A stretch of 13,521 bases of DNA, from the NCBI GenBank assembly GCA_036501845.1, contig DASXZO010000079.1:1-13521 (forward strand), read 5' to 3'. This document shows, one piece after another, positions 7,397 through 13,521 of this stretch (its first letter is position 1; the number at the start of each line of letters is the position of its first letter). Source of the stretch: JBBREP01 sp036501845. GTDB taxonomy: Bacteria > Actinomycetota > Acidimicrobiia > IMCC26256 > PALSA-610. A program made the translations under genes and the position numbers. The notes beneath the pieces were generated by a model. That model was not told the DNA's origin. It saw only the letters and a program-made list of their open reading frames with translations, and searched no databases.

Positions 7397-8150
7397 GTTC
7401 CACCTTCTGTTCGGTGATGGGCCGTGTGGTGACGGGCTTGCGCGCGATGAGGGCATACACGAGCGCGTTCTCGGCCCGGCTCGCGGCGCTCTGATGGTCG
7501 AACGCGCCGACGAGCGTTTGCATGACGCCCAGGTACGTGGCCTGCAAACGCCGGGGCACCTTGTGGCACGTGCCGTCCTGGAAGAGCTGGAGTCCGGTCG
7601 CGGCGAGCCCCATCACGCCTTCGAAGCGCACGAGCTCGAAGCCGGCGTCGTCGATGATGTGCTGCAGGCCTTCGCCGGTCCAACGCCAGTAGTCGACCGG
7701 ATCGCGGTGATACACCATGATTCCGTGCGTCGACAGGAGCAGTGTGCCACCCGGGCGCAGCACGCGTACACACTCCGCGAGGTAGCGCGACGGGTCAGGC
7801 ACGTGTTCGAGCACCTGGCTGGAGAACACCGCGTCGACCGTGGCATCTCGGAGCGGGAGCGAGCCGTCGGCTTCGAGCTCGATGGTGGCGTCGGGGTTGC
7901 CCGGTAGATCGGCCGCCACATAGTTCACGTCGGCCGGGAACAGCTCGCGGTACTTCATGTCGGCGCATCCGTAGTCGACGACGGTGCTACCGGGAAGCAG
8001 ATTGAGATCGGCCGCGAGACCCGCAAGCGTGTGGTGCAGCTCGCGGATGATGTGCGCGAGCGGATGGCCCCAGTAGGCCTCTCGGAGATACGCCCGTGGT
8101 GTGTCGAGGAAGCGCGATGGCACGCCAGCCTCCTCGACGCCAAGCGTCAT
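7383..8150 (-). CDS. Class I SAM-dependent methyltransferase (Methyltransf_11 type)
   Basis: This is a 255-residue protein with a complete small methyltransferase core. Motif I is VVDYGCADMKYREL (57-70), the motif II acid is Asp 81, and LPLRDATVDAVFSSQVLEHV (98-117) leads into RVLRPGGTLLLSTHG (129-143). The frame is open back to 8372, but I chose the ATG at 8150. The sequence beyond it is richer in A+T, has a candidate promoter, and would otherwise collide with the divergent gene starting at 8315. No strong ribosome binding site precedes 8150; transcription may start only about 13 nt before it. It is the first gene of the minus-strand operon and overlaps the next gene by 14 nt. Such enzymes methylate varied small molecules or sugars; context suggests a glycan precursor. 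Confidence 0.87.
   Translation of the reverse strand: MTLGVEEAGVPSRFLDTPRAYLREAYWGHPLAHIIRELHHTLAGLAADLNLLPGSTVVDYGCADMKYRELFPADVNYVAADLPGNPDATIELEADGSLPLRDATVDAVFSSQVLEHVPDPSRYLAECVRVLRPGGTLLLSTHGIMVYHRDPVDYWRWTGEGLQHIIDDAGFELVRFEGVMGLAATGLQLFQDGTCHKVPRRLQATYLGVMQTLVGAFDHQSAASRAENALVYALIARKPVTTRPITEQKVEHDGH
7400..7408 (-). promoter_or_regulatory. Ribosome binding site of the two-domain methyltransferase
   Basis: Read on the minus strand this is AGAAGGTGG, with the AAGG core 6 nt before the ATG at 7396. It lies inside the end of the preceding gene and decides the start of the 650-residue protein. Confidence 0.7.
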
Positions 8151-8170
8151 GTGTCCCAGCGCACGAAAGA

Positions 8171-8200
8171 ATGATACGGCGAAAAGGCCTATGAAGTCGA
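8171..8200 (-). promoter_or_regulatory. Candidate promoter for the minus-strand methyltransferase/GT8 operon
   Basis: On the minus strand a TCGACT box (8200-8195, 4 of 6 to TTGACA) is followed after 18 nt by TATCAT (8176-8171, 5 of 6 to TATAAT). The start point would fall near 8164, about 13 nt before the ATG at 8150. This is a match by eye only. Confidence 0.35.
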
Positions 8201-8219
8201 GTCGAATCGATGTTTCGAC
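8201..8219. promoter_or_regulatory. Inverted repeat in the divergent promoter region, possible operator
   Basis: GTCGAA (8201-8206) and TTCGAC (8214-8219) are perfect inverted arms around a 7-nt spacer, directly next to the candidate -35 box of the leftward promoter. The 164-nt gap 8151-8314 also holds a GCGGG/CCCGC stem (8230-8248, 9-nt loop) and a repeated TTGCGC. Either could serve control of the divergent TylF-type gene, for which I see no clear -35/-10 pair. No regulator gene is in the window. Confidence 0.3.
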
Positions 8220-8314
8220 GACCGCGAAAGCGGGTAGTTGCGCCCCGCAGGTTGCGCGTGCCGGTTCACCTTCTGGCGCGCGCTCCGGTGTGGAACTCGA
8301 CCCTGTGATTCGAC

Positions 8315-9100
8315 ATGACTGAGCGCCCATTGACCCGCCTTCGCAACCATCGCCGCGCGGCGCGTGGCACACCGGAGCCCTTCGCGCCTGTCCCCGACAT
8401 CGCGGTTCCCGGAGACGTTGACGACGGCGATCGAGCGATTGTCGAGCGCTGCCGGCCGTTCACGCTCACGAGTGAGCTCCGTGTGCACGCGCTGCTCGAT
8501 GCGGTCGCCTATTGCGTGGAGCGTGAGGTTCCCGGAGCGTTCGCTGAATGTGGTGTGTGGCGGGGAGGCTCGGTGCTCGCGATGGTGTTGAAGCTGCGCG
8601 AGCTCGGCGTCGCCGACCGTGCGGTCCACCTGTACGACACGTTCGAGGGCATGACCGAGCCGACCGTCCACGACACGTCGGCCTTCAGCGAGCCGGCGCT
8701 CGCCACGTGGTCGGAAACCCGCCGGCCCGGCGAGGTCGCGTGGAACGCGCTCTTCGATCCCGACGTGTTCAACGAAGATGCGGTGTTCGAGCTGCTCGTC
8801 GACACCGGGTATCCGAGCGAGCAGATCCACATGGTGAAAGGCCCGGTGGAACAGACCCTTCCCCGCGACGCGCCCGATCAACTTGCGCTCATCCGGCTCG
8901 ACACGGACTGGTACGAGTCGACTCGCCACGAACTCGAGCACTTGTACCCACGGCTGTCGACCGGTGGCGTGCTGATCATCGACGACTATGGCCACTGGGA
9001 CGGCTGCCGCCGGGCGGTCGACGAGTACTTCGGTTCCGTCGCGCCGCCGGTGCTCCTCAACCGCATCGACTACACGGGCCGGATCGCGGTCAAGGTCTAG
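8315..9100 (+). CDS. TylF/MycF-family sugar O-methyltransferase
   Basis: This 261-residue protein closely follows the macrocin-O-methyltransferase family (TylF, MycF, NovP), which methylates sugar hydroxyls using SAM and a divalent metal. Visible motifs are FAECGVWRGGS (76-86, SAM site), LYDTFEGM (106-113), ALIRLDTDWYEST (191-203) and IIDDYGHWDGCRRAVDEYF (221-239). The aspartates in the last two blocks are those that bind the metal and act in catalysis in the family. Length is normal once a roughly 50-residue N-terminal extension is allowed for. It is a single-gene unit, divergent from the methyltransferase/GT8 operon and convergent with the GT4 operon. Characterised members act on antibiotic deoxysugars, and homologs are also common in glycan clusters like this one. 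The enzyme class is secure; the sugar and position methylated are unknown. Confidence 0.92.
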   Translation: MTERPLTRLRNHRRAARGTPEPFAPVPDIAVPGDVDDGDRAIVERCRPFTLTSELRVHALLDAVAYCVEREVPGAFAECGVWRGGSVLAMVLKLRELGVADRAVHLYDTFEGMTEPTVHDTSAFSEPALATWSETRRPGEVAWNALFDPDVFNEDAVFELLVDTGYPSEQIHMVKGPVEQTLPRDAPDQLALIRLDTDWYESTRHELEHLYPRLSTGGVLIIDDYGHWDGCRRAVDEYFGSVAPPVLLNRIDYTGRIAVKV

Positions 9101-9140
9101 ATCGTCGGATCGTCACCTCGCTTTGCGGCGCGCAGCTCGA

Positions 9141-10961
9141 CTACGTGCGCTGGGCCTCGATCACGAAGGCTTGCGCCCCGCGCCGGAGTCGTAGTGCGCG
9201 CACGATTGAGGTGGCGGCGCGACGCTTCGGACCATTGCCCCACGGGATCGGGCGCGGCGCTCGTGTGATCGTGAAGCCCGCAAGGCGCGTGCCCATCTCG
9301 ACCACCGTGTACTCGCGCCGGTGCGCAGCGGCGTGCACGTAGGCGTGCGGAGGAATCCGCCGACCGGCGGACCAGTCCCGGAATCGCTTCCACCGCAGCA
9401 GCAGGTCGTCACGGTTCGGCGCCTCGAGCACCACGGTGCCTCCGCTGCGCATCACGCGCGTGAGCTCGCCTGCGGCGGCGCGATCATCGGTGGCGCGCTC
9501 CAAGAGAGCCACCGCGTACGTCGTGTCGAACGCTTGGGCACGGAACGGCAACGACTCGGGCCGCGCGATCACTTTGCACGTGTGTGGCGCAGCGCTCCCC
9601 GCCTGGTGGGTGTACACCGCGATCGCCGGAGCGTCTTCGCGCAGATAGGTCGCGCTCGGCATGTGGTCGCCGGCGTTGCGCGTGATGGCGCTCGGCGCAC
9701 GAGGGAGCGCGAGCGTGCGATCCCGGGGCCGGCCGTCACGAAATCCTGACGCGGCAGCCACGTGCCACTGCTCGAGCGCATCGGTGAGCGCGTCGACGTC
9801 GAGTTGCTCCGCAGTTGCCGCGCCGCCCGTCACGATCGTGGCGCGCAATGCGGGATCGTCGTGCACGCGCCGAACTGCGGCCGCGAGTGCCGGAGCGTCG
9901 CCGGCGGCGAACAGCACGCAGTTGTAGCCGTCGCGCAGGAACTCGGCCGAGCCGCCCACTCCGGTCGCCACTACGGGCGTGCCGCACGCCATCGCCTCGA
10001 GGGGGACCAAACCGAACGGCTCAGGCCACTCGCTCGGGAACACCACCACGTCTGCAGCCGAGTAGGTGGCGGCAAGCTCGTCGCGTTCGAGTGATCCGAA
10101 CGTGACGCGTTGGTCGATACCGAGCTTCTCGGCGATCGAGCGTAGGCGGGCGCGTTCCTGGTCGGCGCCGCGCCCGTAGCACGCGAGCGTGGCCGGCTCC
10201 GGGAGCTCGGCGAAGCCACGCAAGAGCGTCTCGACTCCTTTGGTGGCGTCGAGACGCCCGACGTAGAGCACACGCCACGCCCACGGCGCCCGTCCCGCAT
10301 CGGCAACCATGGGGAAGAGCGCCCGCTCGATGCCGCTGAACACCACGGTCGACATGGGGAACGACCACGGACGGTCGTCCAGCGCTCGCCAGCGCGTCGC
10401 CTCGCTCACGAAACAGAACACGCCGGTATCGGTGAAGTCGCCCGCGGTGGTGCGCAGGCGCGTGGCCATCTCGACGATGCGCCCGGCCCAGTTGCGCGCG
10501 GGATTGCCCGCGAACCGCGAGGTCCACGGGTCGAACTTCTCCATGTACACCGGCCACTCGTCACACACCACGTCGACTACCGGGATGCCACGGTCACTGC
10601 AGTAGCGAAGGAGCGCGGCCGAGATCGCCACCATGTGCCACATCGCCACCACCTGAGGTCGGAACTCGTCGAGGTGATGCTCGAGCACGCGGCGGTTGTG
10701 GCGTTCGATCGCCACGGTCTCGCGCAATGAGGGCCGCCAATCGCTGCCTTCGCGCCAGTGTGCGCGCAGCTCGCGGAACACGTGCCGCTCGTGTTCGCCG
10801 TCGGCCGCCGCGGCCGTGGGCATGCGTTCGTCGCCGCAGAGCACACGCACGTCGTGCCCGCGCGCGGCGAAGCGGGTGTTGACGTCATAACACGAGAGCT
10901 CGTAGCCGCCGTAGTGATGCGGCGGATACCAGCTCGTGATGGTGAGGACTCGGATGGTCAT
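9141..10961 (-). CDS. GT4 glycosyltransferase with a degenerate methyltransferase-like C-terminal domain
   Basis: The protein is 606 residues from the ATG at 10961, which overlaps the stop of the preceding GT4 gene as ATGA and is followed by a typical GT4 start (ITSWYPPHHYGGYE). Residues 1-405 form a complete GT-B transferase: glycine-rich N-terminus (17-20), LYVGRLDATKGVETLL (232-247), FGS (288-290), and the donor-binding EX7E motif EPFGLVPLEAMACGTPVV (314-331). The C-terminal 170 residues match only the later half of a Methyltransf_11 domain: ESLPFRAQAFDTTYAVALLE (469-488) and LTRVMRSGGTVVLEAPNRDD (500-519). The expected GxGxG SAM motif is absent from about 425-465. The domain may be a non-catalytic relic or binding module. 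The frame is uninterrupted, so this is not an obvious sequencing fusion. The GT4 call is strong; the role of the tail is open. Confidence 0.88.
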   Translation of the reverse strand: MTIRVLTITSWYPPHHYGGYELSCYDVNTRFAARGHDVRVLCGDERMPTAAAADGEHERHVFRELRAHWREGSDWRPSLRETVAIERHNRRVLEHHLDEFRPQVVAMWHMVAISAALLRYCSDRGIPVVDVVCDEWPVYMEKFDPWTSRFAGNPARNWAGRIVEMATRLRTTAGDFTDTGVFCFVSEATRWRALDDRPWSFPMSTVVFSGIERALFPMVADAGRAPWAWRVLYVGRLDATKGVETLLRGFAELPEPATLACYGRGADQERARLRSIAEKLGIDQRVTFGSLERDELAATYSAADVVVFPSEWPEPFGLVPLEAMACGTPVVATGVGGSAEFLRDGYNCVLFAAGDAPALAAAVRRVHDDPALRATIVTGGAATAEQLDVDALTDALEQWHVAAASGFRDGRPRDRTLALPRAPSAITRNAGDHMPSATYLREDAPAIAVYTHQAGSAAPHTCKVIARPESLPFRAQAFDTTYAVALLERATDDRAAAGELTRVMRSGGTVVLEAPNRDDLLLRWKRFRDWSAGRRIPPHAYVHAAAHRREYTVVEMGTRLAGFTITRAPRPIPWGNGPKRRAATSIVRALRLRRGAQAFVIEAQRT

Positions 10962-12088
10962 TCGCAACCGCGAGCACTCGACCGAGCTGCGCCGAGCAAG
11001 GCATCCACATGGACGGACGCGCACCGTTCCCAGGTGAACTGCCGTGCGTGCGCGACGCCACGTCGCGAGGCGACATCGCTGGCGCGCTCGTCGGTCAACA
11101 GCCTGCTGACTGCTCGAGCCAGAGCGTCGACGTCACCGTCGGGTACCAATGTGCCACCGTCACCGACCACTTCCGGAAGCGCGCTGTTGTCGAACGCGAC
11201 CACGGGTGTGCCGCACGTCATTGCCTCGAGCGCAGGCAGGCCGAAGCCCTCGTAGCGGCTCGATACGAGGAGCGCGTCGGCGCTCGCGTACGCCGCGGCC
11301 AGGTCGTCAACGTATCCCCGCAGCACGACGCGCTCCGGATGCGCAGCGCGCGCGAGCAGCGTGCGAACCGTGGGTTCGTGCCAGGGTGCCAAGCGGCCGA
11401 TCATGTGCAACTGGTGGGGAAGCCCGGCGTCGGCAAGCCGGTCGATCGTGGCAAAGGCCTCGGCGAAGCCCTTGTGCGGCCCGTACTCACCCACGTACAG
11501 CACGTGCGGCGGTGCGGCGTGAACCGGCTCGGGCGGCGGCTGGAAATGCGGGTCGACGCCGAGCGGCGCGATGCAGATGCGTTGCGGGTCGATGCCGAGC
11601 AGCCGGGCGGCGTCGCGGGCCGTGCACTGCGAGTTCACGCACACCACAGCGGCCGAACGGATGCGAGGTCCGAGTGTGCGCCACCGTTGCGCGTCACTGG
11701 CGAACGAAGGATCGTCGACCACGAGCGGGATCACGTCGTGCAGCATCTGCACCCAGGGCACAGGGCTACGACGGGGCGGATTGTCAGCCGGGCTCAGCAC
11801 CACTTCGGCCGCGCCGGCGCGCACCGCGCGCGCGAGGTCGAAGGGCAGGCGGAGGTCGTGCTCGCGCTGGGCGTAGCGCGGGGGAGCGTGGCGAGCGATG
11901 GTTCGCCCCCGCACGCCGTCGGGGAGTGTCACGCCCGACGGCACGAGCGCCTCGAGGTCGAGCCTCGAGTCGGCGGCGAGCAGCGGCAGCACACCGCGTA
12001 AGTACGTCCCGATGCCGCGGTTCGCCGATGCACCGCCGAGATGCCAGGCGTCGACGAGTACCCGCACCGGTCGGCCCCCCGTCACCAC
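10958..12088 (-). CDS. Glycosyltransferase family 4 protein (GT-B fold)
   Basis: This is a 376-residue retaining transferase of normal GT4 length. It begins with a VLVDAWHLGG strand and a glycine-rich NRGIGTYLRGVLP segment (23-35). LHDVIPL lies at 116-122, VNSQCTARD at 151-159, and the domain hinge APLGVD at 174-179. The second Rossmann half has VLYVGEYGPHKGF (196-208) and the EX7E motif EGFGLPALEAMTCGTPVVAF (280-299). The start is one of two adjacent GTG codons (12088 or 12085); neither has a strong ribosome binding site. It is the first gene of the two-gene GT4 operon, divergent from the sulfotransferase. Mannosyl- and rhamnosyltransferases with this N-terminal pattern are common, but the sugar cannot be assigned. 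It probably acts at the inner face of the membrane on a lipid-linked chain. Confidence 0.92.
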   Translation of the reverse strand: MVTGGRPVRVLVDAWHLGGASANRGIGTYLRGVLPLLAADSRLDLEALVPSGVTLPDGVRGRTIARHAPPRYAQREHDLRLPFDLARAVRAGAAEVVLSPADNPPRRSPVPWVQMLHDVIPLVVDDPSFASDAQRWRTLGPRIRSAAVVCVNSQCTARDAARLLGIDPQRICIAPLGVDPHFQPPPEPVHAAPPHVLYVGEYGPHKGFAEAFATIDRLADAGLPHQLHMIGRLAPWHEPTVRTLLARAAHPERVVLRGYVDDLAAAYASADALLVSSRYEGFGLPALEAMTCGTPVVAFDNSALPEVVGDGGTLVPDGDVDALARAVSRLLTDERASDVASRRGVAHARQFTWERCASVHVDALLGAARSSARGCE

Positions 12089-12226
12089 GTACGGACGTTA
12101 CCGATCGTCGATTTTCCACAAACCCGGAACCGTTGTGTTCCAGGAGAGGTGTGGAACTGCCGCTCACAGGGCAGAGCGAGCGCGGGCGTCCGCCCGGTAA
12201 TCGGGGACCGATCGGAGCGCGCCCCT
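12089..12226. promoter_or_regulatory. Divergent intergenic region with an inverted repeat
   Basis: The 138 nt between the GT4 operon and the sulfotransferase should hold promoters for both. An imperfect palindrome sits at 12123-12144: CCCGGAAC and GTTCCAGG around a 6-nt spacer, pairing at 7 of 8 positions. The stretch around 12110-12120 is A/T-richer, and TTGTGG read leftwards could be a poor -35 box for the GT4 operon. I find no convincing -10/-35 pair for either gene. Confidence 0.3.
12214..12217 (+). promoter_or_regulatory. Ribosome binding site deciding the sulfotransferase start
   Basis: GGAG lies 9 nt before the GTG at 12227. The frame is open back to 12041, but that extension would overlap the divergent GT4 gene and shows no family similarity, so the GTG is preferred. 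Confidence 0.55.
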
Positions 12227-13111
12227 GTGCGCGACCAACCAGAAGTTCGAGACCGTCACGTCGACGTCGCGTTCGCGCGCGGGCGCCGGCCTGTCGCGGC
12301 CTACTTCGGCCACCACAAGTGCGGCACGCGCTGGATCACCGAGATCCTTGCCCAGGTGTGCCGCGAGTCGGGCCTGTCCAACTGGAGCACGCTGAACGCG
12401 GTGCCCTTCGCCGACGGCACGGTGCTCACGTGGGCTGAACGAGAACGCATCGACGTGGTGTCGTTCACCAACGCCGACGCGCACTTCCTACCGCCCGTCG
12501 GTGCGATCCGCGGCTTCCACGTGGTGCGCGACCCGCGCGACATCTGCGTGTCGGCGTACTACTCGCACCGCTACTCGCACGCCACCAAGCGCTGGCCCCA
12601 GCTCGAATCGATGCGCGAGTGGTTCGACGAGGTCGAACCCGACGAAGCGCTGGCGTACGAGATCGACTTCCTCGCGCCGGTCTTCGCGGCCATGGAGGAG
12701 TGGGACACCACGCGGCCCGACATCCTGGAGCTAAAGTTCGAGGACCTCGTGGCCGCCGACGTGGGCGGGTTGATGCGCGCGTTCGAGTTCATCGGCCTCT
12801 GCCCAGGAACACGGCGGCCGCTCGACGGCAGTTCGCACGCGCACGTGTTCGCGCAGAAGGTGCGCCGCCGACTGGGGCTCGGTGTGTCGCGCCGGCGCCT
12901 GAGTCGCGCGCGTTTCGAAGCGATCATCCGCGCCAACGGCTTCGACGCCAAGGCCGAAGGCCGAGCGCCCGGCGATGTCGACGTCACCAGCCACTACCGC
13001 TCCGGCACTCCAGGCGACTGGCACACCCACTTCTCCGCCGATCACATCGAGCGCTTCAAGAAGGCGTACCCCACCCTCCTGGCGCACCTGGGTTACGACG
13101 AAGACTGGTGA
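12227..13111 (+). CDS. PAPS-dependent sulfotransferase
   Basis: This is a 294-residue soluble sulfotransferase from the GTG at 12227. The 5'-phosphosulfate loop is YFGHHKCGTRWI (26-37), the 3'-phosphate site is FHVVRDPRDICVSAYY (97-112), which holds the usual Arg and Ser, and ILELKFEDL lies at 166-174. YRSGTPGDWHTHF (257-269) matches the RxGxxGDWxxxF cofactor loop of Sulfotransf_1 enzymes. All cofactor-binding parts are present, so it should transfer sulfate from PAPS to a hydroxyl. The glycan context suggests a sugar acceptor, though bacterial members also sulfate lipids and small metabolites. No PAPS synthesis genes are in the window. It is a single-gene plus-strand unit whose stop codon lies 1 nt from the 3' end of the convergent tRNA gene. 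The family is secure; the acceptor is not. Confidence 0.92.
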   Translation: MRDQPEVRDRHVDVAFARGRRPVAAYFGHHKCGTRWITEILAQVCRESGLSNWSTLNAVPFADGTVLTWAERERIDVVSFTNADAHFLPPVGAIRGFHVVRDPRDICVSAYYSHRYSHATKRWPQLESMREWFDEVEPDEALAYEIDFLAPVFAAMEEWDTTRPDILELKFEDLVAADVGGLMRAFEFIGLCPGTRRPLDGSSHAHVFAQKVRRRLGLGVSRRRLSRARFEAIIRANGFDAKAEGRAPGDVDVTSHYRSGTPGDWHTHFSADHIERFKKAYPTLLAHLGYDEDW

Positions 13112-13112
13112 G

Positions 13113-13185
13113 TGGGCCGCCCGGGGCTCGAACCCGGAACCTGCGGATTAAAAGTCCGACGCGCTGCCAGTTGCGCTAGCGGCCC
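13113..13185 (-). tRNA. tRNA-Lys, anticodon UUU
   Basis: The 73-nt gene folds into a full cloverleaf on the minus strand. The acceptor stem GGGCCGC pairs with GCGGCCC (7 bp), the D stem is GCGC/GCGC with a GG-containing loop, and the T stem is CCGGG/CCCGG around TTCGAGC. The anticodon loop is CTTTTAA with anticodon TTT at 13152-13150. The first pair of the anticodon stem (27-43) is a U-C mismatch; the other four pair. The discriminator is A, and no CCA is encoded. Confidence 0.95.
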
Positions 13186-13193
13186 GAAGGCCG

Positions 13194-13208
13194 CCACGTT
13201 AACCGTGG
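13194..13208 (-). promoter_or_regulatory. Possible -10 region of tRNA-Lys
   Basis: On the minus strand TAACGT (13201-13196) sits 10 nt before the mature tRNA 5' end, a fitting distance for a -10 box. It lies inside a small inverted repeat, CCACG and CGTGG around TTAAC. No good -35 box is seen upstream. Confidence 0.25.
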
Positions 13209-13228
13209 GCTCGATCGGCTCGACCTTC

Positions 13229-13267
13229 GTTGCGGTTCCATCGACGCAGGGACGATGGAACCGCAAC
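13229..13267 (-). terminator. Perfect 15-bp hairpin, probable terminator without U-tract
   Basis: GTTGCGGTTCCATCG (13229-13243) and its exact reverse complement (13253-13267) flank a 9-nt loop. The hairpin lies 30 nt beyond the stop of the minus-strand membrane-protein gene and before tRNA-Lys. There is no T-run on either side, as in the U-tract-less hairpins proposed as terminators in actinobacteria. It would separate the membrane-protein transcript from the tRNA. Confidence 0.6.
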
Positions 13268-13297
13268 AGAACGACTGGTGCGGCGCCGGCGGCGCGG

Positions 13298-13521
13298 TTA
13301 CTCGGGGGCTGTGGTGGTGCGCACGACGCGGCGGTTCGCGGGTCGTTCGCCTTCGACGCGGCGTTCCACGACATTGGGCGTGAGCAGCGCGGGGATCGCG
13401 AGCACGAGGCCGGCGATGAGGAACAGCCAACCGTTGCGGTGCGTCACTGCGACCCAGTGGTAGAGGTGGTTCGGCGCGACGTTGAGCACCACGATCAGGC
13501 CGAAGGCGAACGCCACGACGC
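13298..13521 (-). CDS. Membrane protein of unknown function, C-terminal part (5' end outside window)
   Basis: The frame is open from the right edge of the window and ends with TAA at 13300-13298, giving the last 73 residues. Two hydrophobic segments are visible, VVAFAFGLIVVLNVA (1-15) and WLFLIAGLVLAIPALL (32-47), joined by a short polar stretch with HLYHW. A basic tail follows (VERRVEGERPANRRVV), suggesting a cytoplasmic C-terminus. I do not recognise the family. It shares no visible theme with the glycan cluster and is separated from it by a hairpin and tRNA-Lys, so it probably belongs to the neighbouring chromosomal region. A GTG at 13516 could be a start, but the frame continues past it and two segments would make an unusually small protein. 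Confidence 0.6.
   Translation of the reverse strand, partial: VVAFAFGLIVVLNVAPNHLYHWVAVTHRNGWLFLIAGLVLAIPALLTPNVVERRVEGERPANRRVVRTTTAPE

Noticed and set aside
9101..9140. Terminator between the convergent TylF-type and GT4 genes
   Set aside because: The 40-nt gap shows no convincing stem or T-tract by eye.
11009..12438. Overlapping plus-strand open frames of 330 and 429 codons opposite the GT4 gene
   Set aside because: Both are Arg/Ala/His-rich, lack motifs, and lie over a GT4 gene with intact family motifs. The longer one even runs into the sulfotransferase.
13113..13185. tRNA-Lys as a proven integration site of a mobile island
   Set aside because: I saw no integrase, transposase or second copy of the tRNA 3' end in the window, so only the possibility is noted.
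1..13521. CRISPR arrays, insertion sequences, rRNA, riboswitches
   Set aside because: No regularly spaced repeats, transposase motifs, terminal inverted repeats or recognisable structured RNAs other than the tRNA were seen.

Overview
The window is about two thirds G+C and has the codon use of a high-GC actinobacterium. An acidimicrobial or related lineage is my guess, not something the sequence proves. Almost all of it is one accessory region for building, modifying and exporting a surface glycan. It ends at a tRNA-Lys gene and the 3' part of an unrelated membrane-protein gene.

Layout. (1) Bases 1-4464, plus strand, a tight operon: the 3' end of a family 2 glycosyltransferase, the permease and ATPase of a Wzm/Wzt-type polysaccharide ABC exporter, and two tandem paralogous SAM methyltransferases. 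(2) Bases 4474-8150, minus strand, a second operon read from right to left: a class I methyltransferase, a 650-residue protein with two methyltransferase domains (FkbM-like plus a putative sugar O-methyltransferase), and a GT8 glycosyltransferase. (3) Bases 8315-9100, plus strand: a TylF/MycF-type sugar O-methyltransferase, divergent from operon 2. (4) Bases 9141-12088, minus strand: a GT4 glycosyltransferase, coupled by an ATGA overlap to a second GT4 enzyme that carries a degenerate methyltransferase-like C-terminal domain. (5) Bases 12227-13111, plus strand: a PAPS-dependent sulfotransferase. (6) Bases 13113-13185, minus strand: tRNA-Lys(UUU). Then come a perfect 15-bp hairpin and a partial membrane-protein gene.

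How the genes fit together (inference). The glycosyltransferases would build a glycan on a lipid carrier. The methyltransferases would O-methylate sugars or the chain end, and the sulfotransferase would add sulfate. Wzm/Wzt would export the chain. The long C-terminal domain of Wzt is of the kind that, in studied O-antigen systems, recognises the modified non-reducing end. No Wzx/Wzy, nucleotide-sugar synthesis or PAPS synthesis genes lie in the window, so the cluster extends to the left or depends on genes elsewhere. The most unusual features are the number of methyltransferase domains (six apparently intact, one degenerate, in about 11 kb), the two fusion proteins and the tandem methyltransferase pair beside wzt.
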